Assembly: GCA_964575845.1 (NCBI GenBank)
Contig: CAZNSX010000008.1
Location: forward strand, 124,001 to 188,000
Origin: CAZNSX01 sp964575845
GTDB lineage: Bacteria > UBA8248 > CAZNSX01
DNA length: 64,000 nucleotides
Reading direction: 5' to 3'
Part shown: positions 43,142 through 49,326 of the stretch, one piece after another
Layout of the letters: the number at the start of each line of letters is the position of its first letter
Numbering within the stretch: the stretch's first letter is position 1
Notes under the pieces: model-generated
Database searches by the model: none
Told to the model about the DNA's origin: nothing
What the model saw: the letters and a program-made list of their open reading frames with translations, nothing else
Program-made: the position numbers and the translations under genes

Positions 43142-43332
43142 CAGATTGTTGCTTTTGCCTCTCCTTCTATCTATCTATTTCAACTAACCGTTTTTACCTT
43201 CAACGAGCAAGCAGAGCCGTAGGTTTTTCAATCCTCATAGCTCATGCTCTGGATTTATGGGGAACTTATGGTGGCTGCTGAAAAAGTCTACAAATAATGT
43301 ATTATCAAGAAAGATCGCAGATACCTACAGCA
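43142..43332. other. AT-rich non-coding stretch downstream of the HEPN-motif gene
   Basis: No open frame or RNA gene is recognisable here. A GGCTGCTGAAAAAGTC-like stretch near 43272 recalls the ends of some insertion sequences, but there is no partner inverted repeat or transposase. The reverse-strand mosaic pseudogene ends at a TAG at 43325-43327. Confidence 0.4.
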
Positions 43333-43459
43333 GACCTCCCACCCGCCGGGACACCACCCTGCCTCTCCTTCCATGACCCTCAATCGCAAAATACCCCAGC
43401 ACCGCCTCCGCCGCGCCGAGAAGCAGCCTTTCGTAGGGGGCGGGGTCGTAGCTTCTCGC
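43333..43459 (-). repeat. Diverged copy of the last 127 bp of the family B DNA polymerase gene
   Basis: These 127 bases align without gaps to 44522-44648, the very 3' end of the polymerase gene, with 24 mismatches by my hand count (about 81% identity). Translated on the reverse strand it reads GARSYDPAPYERLLL, then AAEAVLGYFAIEGHGRRGRV, clearly the polymerase C-terminus. It is 1,189 bases from the parent copy, in the same orientation, and joined out of frame to a nuclease remnant. Confidence 0.88.
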
Positions 43460-43668
43460 ACCAGCCCGCGCACTTCTGGCCGGGGGTCTTTCATCTCCGG
43501 GGTGTCCACTCCGATAAGACGCACCTTTTCCTTATTGGCTAACACGAAGGTATCACCATCGATGACCCGCTGGACAGTGGCCCATTCTTAGGCCTGGGCG
43601 TGGGTCTGTAGTGAGAGGGCGAAAAAAAGAACTGCCAAGAGGAGAACCAGGCCAGCCGCTGGATGCAT
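43460..43668 (-). pseudogene. Thermonuclease-like (SNase) remnant with signal peptide and in-frame stop
   Basis: From ATG 43668 on the reverse strand, a signal peptide (MHPAAGLVLLLAVLFFALSL, then QTHAQA) leads to a TAA at 43588-43590 exactly at the expected cleavage site. The frame then continues EWATVQRVIDGDTFVL and KVRLIGVDTPEMKD, which contain the Asp and Arg of the staphylococcal nuclease active site. Similarity stops near VREA, where the sequence joins the copied polymerase 3' end in another frame. The later SNase strands and second catalytic Glu/Arg are missing, so it cannot be an active secreted nuclease. It would have degraded DNA/RNA outside the cell. Confidence 0.85.
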
Positions 43669-43719
43669 GGTGATAGTGCTTTTGCCCACTCCACCCTTTT
43701 GATTGGCGATAACCAAGAT
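43669..43719 (-). pseudogene. ParA/MinD-type P-loop fragment fused ahead of the nuclease remnant
   Basis: Immediately upstream of, and in frame with, the nuclease ATG, the reverse strand encodes ILVIANQKGGVGKSTIT. This is the first strand and deviant Walker A motif (KGGVGKS/T) of a ParA/Soj/MinD ATPase. Nothing of the rest of a ParA protein follows: the next codon starts the nuclease signal peptide. It is thus a fragment of a partitioning-type gene. A chance match is unlikely over this motif but cannot be excluded for so short a piece. Confidence 0.65.
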
Positions 43720-43814
43720 ATCCGTAATTCCCGCCTTTCCTACCTGGGCGGTTAGGGGTTGGCAAGTGGATGCTCCACTACTTATGAAGTATTATAGTCG
43801 GCACCCAGGAAGCA

Positions 43815-44090
43815 CTATTCTTGAATCATCTGCTTCGCTAACTGAAGCCCCTCTTCCGCTGTGATAGCCGGGACTACCGTAAAGTCAAAAACATCATCCC
43901 ATTCAGCGAGAGCTACCATGATCGGGGCGACGCTCTCCGCTTCGCAGACCGAGATGACGGCGGGATCGGTCGTCTGGAGCCAGTACTCGGCTACCATTCG
44001 CATTCCCTGGGGGTATTGCCATTGCGCTCGGCGGGTAATCCTCTCCTTGGAAGTTCCTGCTTTTGGTTTAAGCAATGTTACGAACAACAT
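43815..44090 (-). CDS. Small conserved protein (DUF3303-like, ferredoxin-like fold)
   Basis: A 91-residue protein from ATG 44090 (GGGGAGG upstream); nine extra upstream residues to 44117 are unlikely. The sequence MLFVTLLKPKAG, MRMVAEYWLQT, VISVCEAESVAPIM and DVFDFTVVPAITAEE suggests a small dimeric alpha/beta barrel protein like DUF3303 or muconolactone isomerase-fold proteins. No catalytic residues are known for these. It lies between the polymerase gene and its duplicated 3' end, in the accessory island, yet is GC-moderate. Function unknown. Confidence 0.7.
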   Translation of the reverse strand: MLFVTLLKPKAGTSKERITRRAQWQYPQGMRMVAEYWLQTTDPAVISVCEAESVAPIMVALAEWDDVFDFTVVPAITAEEGLQLAKQMIQE

Positions 44091-44519
44091 GGCTTGCCTC
44101 CCCTTTTCCCGACACAAAAGGCTACTAGGACCAGCCTGGCTGATCAGTAATATGCTTCAGCTCCCAAGCGGCACCACATTGCTCCTTTCTGTAGCCATTG
44201 CACTTGCTCGCCAAAGCCCAAAGAGAGAAATAAGGGTGTGATAGTGGCGGTGGTGAGTGCAGGAAGATGCTCGCATACGGGCCATCCTCCAGAAGGGGGG
44301 ATTTTAGATAGGCCACCAGAATGCTTAAGCACTCACATATGAGGATTAATAGCTTCACTACTTTCTTAGATAGTCTCAAAAGTATTGTCAATGTAAAAAT
44401 CAGGGTCAGGAACCGAAAATCCTTTTTATACGTTTGCTCTTGCTCATACTCAAATGGGGCTCTGAGGCCCAGAAAAAGCCCCTAAAAAGCCGAACTTGCT
44501 TTATCCTTATGTATAAAAG
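44091..44519. other. Gene-poor stretch between the small DUF3303-like gene and the polymerase
   Basis: A reverse-strand frame at 44125-44391 could encode 88 residues, but it has no recognisable domain, mixed composition and no good ribosome-binding site, so I do not call it a gene. Just after the polymerase stop, AAAGC/GCTTT arms followed by TTTTT (reverse strand, about 44488-44503) could be a weak terminator. Nothing else is recognised. Confidence 0.4.
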
Positions 44520-46728
44520 TCAAACTCCCGCCTGCCGGAACTCCACCCTAGGCCTCCTTCCATTATCATCAATACCAAAATATATCAGCACCGCCTCCGC
44601 CGCTTCCAGAAGCAGCCTCTCATAGGGTGCGGGGTCGTAGCTTCTCGCCCCGTCCCAGGATGCAAGCGCTTTGACGCGCTCCTCGGGGAGCTTCGCCCTC
44701 TCATCCGTGTGCACAAGGGCCACTTTCTCGCCGGGGTAGAGGGTCCCTCCCCTGGCGAGGAGCTCCTGGGCGGCTATTGCTGTCGGGCTTGCCTTCTCGT
44801 ATTTTAGAGGCTCTTTTGAGAGCCTTTTCCTCACGGCGAGGGCCTCTATCGGCACCCTTCCTTCCCGGAGGCGGGTCAAAGCCTCTCTCAGGCGCTCGAG
44901 CGCCTGCGGGATAAGGGCCTCATATTCGGCCTTAGTCCTGGCACGGGCGAAGAGGGCGAGGAGCTCTCCCTGAAATTCCTTCACGAAGCGCGGCATGTCG
45001 CCCCGCCTCACCTCAAGGCCCCGGACCTTCATCGAGCCGTCCCGGAAGACGCCATAAAAACGGTTCGGCACCCCCTGGGTGGGGTCAGTCTTCGAGGGGA
45101 CGAAGGCAATCCACCAATACACGCCTTCGAGCAGGGCGGGGAGCCCTGTCGCCTCTGTTATGGCCTCTGCGAGAAGTCTATAGTCATCAGTCCCCGCGCC
45201 CTCCCGGTGCACCCAGAGGGCGTCCGTCATGGCGTGGAGCACGCGGAAGCCCTTCCCCTCCGCAAGCTCCTTGGCCTGGAGCAGGACCTCTCGGCCCAGG
45301 GCCGTCGTGCACTCGTGGGCCTCTATCTTGCCGAAGCGGGCGTTCTTGTAGCCGAGGTAGCCGAAGGAGGTCACAAGGCACCACTTGAGCGCCGTGGCCC
45401 TGAGCCTGTAGCGCTCGCGCGCGGCTGCGTCAGTCACAGAAGCCATCTTCCCCTTGTAGAGCGCTCGTTTTTCTAAAAGAGGGTCTATCGCCTTTGGCAC
45501 GATGCCGCGGCGCCTCTGGCAGAAGCGGAAGCCCGTTTCCGGGATGGTAGGGGCAGCAGGAGCAGTTCACGGTCTCGGGGCTAAGGTTATAGCGGCTCAT
45601 GAGGGAGGGATACATGGAGGCGAAATCTATCTCGGCCACGTTCTCATACATGCCCGGCCTCGGCTGATATGTGAGGCCTCCCTTGTCGATGGCGATGAGA
45701 TGCGCGGCATCCACGGGCTCCTCGACCGTTGCCTTCCGCCAGGGGATGAGGTAGCCCTCCCGCATTGCGGCCTCAAGCTGCATGGCCGAGATGCAGCTCC
45801 CCGTGCTCATTCGGGCCACCCTCTGGACCGGTATTTTGGCCAGGCGCGCGAGCTCAAAGATTCCCTCAAGCCCGGCTTCCGCGGCTATGAAGGAGTTCTT
45901 CAGGTCTATGTGCCAGCGGCCCCGGAGGGTGTAGGTGGGGCCCGTGTGGACGATCTTCCCGTAGGAGAAATAGCTCCTCGCCCTCCCTTCCCGCCGGATG
46001 GGGCCGCCGTCCCGGTTGAGGACGAGGGGGCGGCCCCTCGCCAGGCGAAGGAGTGCAGGCATCAGGTATTCATCCCCCCAGCGGGTCAGGATGAGGTGGG
46101 GGTCGAAGCGGGCGATTAACCTTGAGAGGGCAAGGACTATATCTTCCTCTTCCATCACCTCCTCCCTTCCCTCAAACCGAAAGGCAAGGCGTGGGCTCCC
46201 CCCGTGGGAGGGGTGGTCAAGGAGGCCATCGGGCCATAGCTCGAGGATAGACAAGGGAGGAAGCTCATAGTCAAGAGCCATGGAGTCATCCCGGAGCTCA
46301 AAGGAGAGGATATTCCCTTCCCCATCCACCTCGACCTCTACCCTAGCCAGGGGGAAGAGGCCGGTCTTGTAGAAAAATAGCTGCTGCGTCGGAATATCGC
46401 AGGTGAAGAGCTCAAGCTCCCTGAGGCGTCTCTGGATGGAGGATACGGCGCGGGGATAGAGGATGGGATTGGAGATAGCCACCTCGAGGACGGGGAGCAG
46501 GGCGTCCGTATAGAGGTCCTTTCTTTCCACAAGCGAAGCCGAGTGAGGGATGCGGGTCCTTGAGAGGAGGTGGGGGAGAAGGGCGAGCGCCCTCCCCTTC
46601 CCCCTGGCATAAAAGGATGGGGCAAAGGGGAAGCTAAAGGCCGAGAGCCTTCCCGCCTCATCCGCCAGCCAGAGGGTCATCCCTCCTTCAGCCGGGTAGA
46701 TGTCGAATATCCAGCCTCTCGCCCTCAT
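44520..46728 (-). CDS. Divergent family B DNA polymerase (PolB2-like), frame broken by one extra base
   Basis: From ATG 46728 (GAGGGGGAGC upstream). Two frames join at a C4 run near 45553; deleting one C gives a continuous 735-residue protein (NCSCCP then PETGFRFCQRRRGIVPKAIDP). Motif A is DFASMYPSLMSRYNL with its Asp. Motif B is ALKWCLVTSFGYLGYKN. Motif C, usually YGDTDS, reads HAMTDALW, so the first Asp is Met. The exonuclease part also looks degenerate (LSILELWP where Exo I would have DxE). This resembles the PolB2 branch known from archaea and some bacteria, linked to lesion bypass rather than replication (established for some archaeal members; inferred here). It is the last gene of a three-gene operon. 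The break may be a sequencing error in the homopolymer. Confidence 0.82.
44522..44648 (-). repeat. 3' end of the polymerase gene, parent of the copy at 43333-43459
   Basis: The final 42 codons of the polymerase gene (SYDPAPYERLLLEAAEAVL region to the TGA) are duplicated downstream in the same orientation. The match ends at the stop codon on one side and near the codons for GARSY on the other. Confidence 0.88.
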
Positions 46729-46984
46729 GCTCCCCCTCAAGTGCTTTGAGCTTACTTTCAAGCTCCTTCACCTTGCGAAGGAGCTCAAGGCATATGGCGA
46801 GCAGCACGGGCTCCATCGGGTCTGCCCTTCCCGCGTATGCCGCGGCCGCGGAGTGGTATCTCGCCAGCGAGAAGAGCTCATCAAGTAAGGCTCTATCCTC
46901 GCGCCTCAAGGCCCTTCTGAATTTCCCCCACTCTTCGGGGAGCGAGTTAACGAGCTGGGTGAAAGAGGGAAGAGTCCTACCCAC
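46688..46984 (-). CDS. Small helical protein of the polymerase operon
   Basis: A 98-residue protein starting at GTG 46984, whose first bases overlap the stop of the RecA-like gene (shared GTGGGTAG). Its 3' end overlaps the polymerase start by 41 bases. The sequence is helical throughout, with a heptad-like C-terminal segment (LLRKVKELESKLKALEGEHEG) suggesting a coiled coil. I recognise no family. The tight overlaps on both sides mean coupled translation with RecA-like protein and polymerase, so it probably bridges or regulates them (inference). Confidence 0.75.
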   Translation of the reverse strand: MGRTLPSFTQLVNSLPEEWGKFRRALRREDRALLDELFSLARYHSAAAAYAGRADPMEPVLLAICLELLRKVKELESKLKALEGEHEGERLDIRHLPG

Positions 46985-47642
46985 GGCTCTCTCCTTCCGC
47001 CCTCAAAAAGGCCGCCGCGCCGGGGGGCAGAGGGTAGTGAATGAGGCGGCGGCCCGGCCGGAAGAGCTCTATTTCGAGGCCTCTCCCATCCATCCCCCGC
47101 AGGATGGCTATTCTCTCCGCATATGCCGCGAGCTTCCTCAGAAGGGGCCGCCTCCCTTCCATCTCATGGCCGGGACAGACAGCCAGAAGGGCGAGCCCCT
47201 CTGAGGCAGCCTGCCTGAGTGCCCCTCCCGTGGCCTCAAGCACCCCCCTTGCCTCCCAGGAGGGGATGTTCTCATCGTAGAAGGTGTCCAGAAGGCCTGG
47301 AAGGGCAACGAGCCGGATGCCCTCCTTCCGGCAGAGGCCGGGAAGCGCCCGCACAAGGGCGAGCAGCTGGTGGCAGGTGAAAGCGCGGGAGACCTTGACC
47401 TGTCTTAAGAGCCTCTCCCTTTTCAGCCTGAGCCACCCGGCGAGCTCGCTGAAGGCATAGGCATCAAAGGAGTTTCCGCCGTCTGCTACGAGGAGGCCCT
47501 CCCCGGCCCGAAGGGCCCTGGCGAAGAGGAGGGGATAGAGGCGGCGGATGGGCCTCTCGCCCGTGAGGAGGCTCAAGGCGCCCGGCGGCGCAAGCCGCGG
47601 GGCCTGAAGGGGATGTCGGGCGGCTGAAGGTAGCTCTCCCAT
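46977..47642 (-). CDS. RecA/RadA-superfamily-like protein without a visible Walker A motif
   Basis: A 221-residue protein from ATG 47642 (a TTG at 47651 is too close to GGAG). GLLVADGGNSFDAYAFSELA, QVKVSRAFTCHQLLALV and IRLVALPGLLDTFYDEN follow the order seen in RadA/Rad51-type cores: first core strand, post-Walker strand with the RAFT motif, and the Walker B strand. No GxxxxGKT P-loop can be found, so ATP binding is probably lost, as in some RecA paralogues. It heads the operon with the small helical protein and the family B polymerase. By analogy with ImuA-ImuB-DnaE2 in layout only, it may recruit the polymerase to damaged DNA (inference). Confidence 0.7.
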   Translation of the reverse strand: MGELPSAARHPLQAPRLAPPGALSLLTGERPIRRLYPLLFARALRAGEGLLVADGGNSFDAYAFSELAGWLRLKRERLLRQVKVSRAFTCHQLLALVRALPGLCRKEGIRLVALPGLLDTFYDENIPSWEARGVLEATGGALRQAASEGLALLAVCPGHEMEGRRPLLRKLAAYAERIAILRGMDGRGLEIELFRPGRRLIHYPLPPGAAAFLRAEGESRG

Positions 47643-47691
47643 GGCGACCAAGACTCCAGAAAAATGCCCCTAATGCTCGACTCTACGATTA

Positions 47692-47720
47692 AATATAGGC
47701 GAAAAAAAAGCGAAAGTCAA
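47692..47720 (-). promoter_or_regulatory. Sigma70 promoter of the RecA-like/polymerase operon
   Basis: On the reverse strand TTGACT (47715-47720), a 17-bp spacer rich in T, and TATATT (47692-47697) form a near-consensus promoter about 50 bases before the ATG at 47642. I see no canonical LexA box (neither CTGT-N8-ACAG nor GAAC-N4-GTTC) overlapping it. Confidence 0.75.
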
Positions 47721-47811
47721 GCGCAATCATAGATGCCCGCATCAACGGAGTCAAGGGCGAGGGGGCTGACTCTTCCCCCAACCCTCCCCTTTATGCTATA
47801 AAGTCCACGCC

Positions 47812-48249
47812 ATGCCCGATGTGGTGCGCCTCTTCATAAAGACGAGCCTCATCTATTTCGCCCTGACTTTCCTCCTGGGTGCCCTTCTTCTCGCGAGCCC
47901 CGACCCCGTGGCAAGCTATTTCCCCCCCTCCCTGGTGAGCGTCCACGTGCACATGGGCACCGTGGGCTGGCTCGGGCTCATGGTCATGGGCGTGGCCTAC
48001 TGGATGTTCCCCCTCGATAAGCTGAGATATAAGGAGACACGGGGCCGCTACCACAGGCGCCTCGCCCTAACAAACTACTGGCTTGTGAATGGAGGCCTAA
48101 TTCTCAGGATTGCGGTAGAGCTCTTCCCCTTTTCCCAGGCTTCCCCCCTTCCGCGTGCCCTCCTTCCCATCTCCGCCGCCTCACAGGCGGCGGGAGGAGT
48201 CCTCTTCCTCCTCTCTATCTGGTCCCGCATCCGCGGCTTCGGGGAGTGA
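47812..48249 (+). CDS. Small four-helix membrane protein, cytochrome oxidase subunit I-like
   Basis: A 145-residue protein with four predicted membrane helices. Helix 2 begins VSVHVHMGTVGWLGLMVMG, whose paired histidines and following WMFP resemble helix 2 of heme-copper oxidase subunit I and of related NnrS-like proteins. It is far too short to be an oxidase and lacks the other heme/copper histidines. It might bind a heme or be an assembly factor. It is divergent from the polymerase operon and precedes the cytochrome c/Nap-like operon by 322 bases on the same strand, which fits a redox role, but this is inference. Confidence 0.6.
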   Translation: MPDVVRLFIKTSLIYFALTFLLGALLLASPDPVASYFPPSLVSVHVHMGTVGWLGLMVMGVAYWMFPLDKLRYKETRGRYHRRLALTNYWLVNGGLILRIAVELFPFSQASPLPRALLPISAASQAAGGVLFLLSIWSRIRGFGE

Positions 48250-48571
48250 GGAAGAAGAAAGCTCCTTCAAGAGAAGAGACCTCCCGGAAAATTAATTTAA
48301 TAAATTTTGACCTAGGTCAAACTACTAGCTTCCCTTCTTTGTTAGCCTAGTGATTAAAAACACAAGCTCAAACACAATAAGCCTCCCCGACGAGTCTCCT
48401 CAATAGCAGATTTCCTCGGGGTTTATGCCAGGAACTCAGAGGATAGAAGCAGGGTCTTCTTTAATGAGCAGAAGGAAGAGCTTCGGCCTTTCAGTGGAAG
48501 GAAAAGGGAATGCGTTAAACCCTCAGACCTAGGCCCGAGGTCTCGGGTTTCCTGATGGAGGAGGCTTTTCT
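48250..48571 (+). promoter_or_regulatory. Leader region of the Nap-like operon with an FNR/DNR-type box
   Basis: The 322-base gap holds the perfect palindrome TTTGACCTAGGTCAAA (48306-48321), matching the CRP/FNR-family pattern TTGA-N6-TCAA. A weak -10, TAGCCT (48343-48348), would put the start near 48355, with the box centred about 41.5 bases upstream, the usual position for activation. A second palindrome, CCCGAGGTCTCGGG (48534-48547), lies just before the ribosome-binding site GGAGGAGG and may form a leader hairpin. No other gene is seen. Confidence 0.6.
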
Positions 48572-49291
48572 ATGAAAGGTATACCGAAGGGAGCAAGAGG
48601 GATAAGGCGAGGGGTGGCCCTCTCGCTCTTTGGGGCGGCGCTATTGTTTTTCACTGCGGCGCATGGCTTTGACTTCCAGCGCGACCCCCGCTGGAACGAC
48701 GCTTACTCCAGAGGGCAGAAACTATATATTCAAAATTGCGCCGCGTGCCACGGGAGGGACGGCGAGGGAGGCCTAGGCCTTCCCCTCAACCTTCAGAGCT
48801 TCCTGGTCGTGGCGCCCGAGAATTACATCAAAAAGACCATCCTCTACGGCCGCCCCGGCCGCCTCATGCCCGCCTTCGAAACGGTGCTCAAGCCAGAGGA
48901 GGTGGAGGCCATCGTCAGCTTCGTGAGGTCGTGGCAGTTCCAAGAGGGCATTCCCGAAGAGGATGGCCCTATCAAGGGCGACCCTGAGGACGGAAGGGAG
49001 CTCTTCAGCGGGATCTGCACGGGCTGCCATGGGCTAAACGGGGAAGGCGGGCCCGAGGGCCTCGGAGGAGCTCACGTCACCTCGACCATAACAGCGGCGA
49101 GGGCCCCCGCCCTCAATAACCAGGGCTTCCTTAAGTCCGCGACCGATGGCTACATCAAGGCCACGCTCATGCATGGCCGGGTGGGGACACCCATGGGGGC
49201 CTTCCTCAAGGGGAGGCAGGGCTTCGTTGAACTCACCGAGAAGGAAATAAATGATATCGTGTCCTTCATCCGAAGCTGGGAGAAGAAGTAA
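48572..49291 (+). CDS. Diheme c-type cytochrome
   Basis: A 239-residue exported protein with a signal peptide (VALSLFGAALLFFTAAHG) and two CxxCH heme sites, CAACHGRDGEGG and CTGCHGLNGEGG, each in a separate class I cytochrome c domain with Met-containing distal loops (RLMPAFETVL, TPMGAFLKG). It acts in the periplasm as an electron carrier. It is the first gene of the operon with a NapA-like enzyme, and could take the place of NapB as its electron-transfer partner. The start ATG 48572 has a strong GGAGGAGG site. Confidence 0.88.
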   Translation: MKGIPKGARGIRRGVALSLFGAALLFFTAAHGFDFQRDPRWNDAYSRGQKLYIQNCAACHGRDGEGGLGLPLNLQSFLVVAPENYIKKTILYGRPGRLMPAFETVLKPEEVEAIVSFVRSWQFQEGIPEEDGPIKGDPEDGRELFSGICTGCHGLNGEGGPEGLGGAHVTSTITAARAPALNNQGFLKSATDGYIKATLMHGRVGTPMGAFLKGRQGFVELTEKEINDIVSFIRSWEKK

Positions 49292-49326
49292 GAATTTATG
49301 CTTGAGCCATGAAGGGAGAGGAAGTG

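Noticed and set aside
43265..43295. Insertion-sequence end-like stretch (CTGCTGAAAAAGTC)
   Set aside because: No inverted partner, target duplication or transposase remnant was found in the region.
44125..44391. Reverse-strand 88-codon frame next to the DUF3303-like gene
   Set aside because: No recognisable domain, poor ribosome-binding site and overlap with other equally poor frames.
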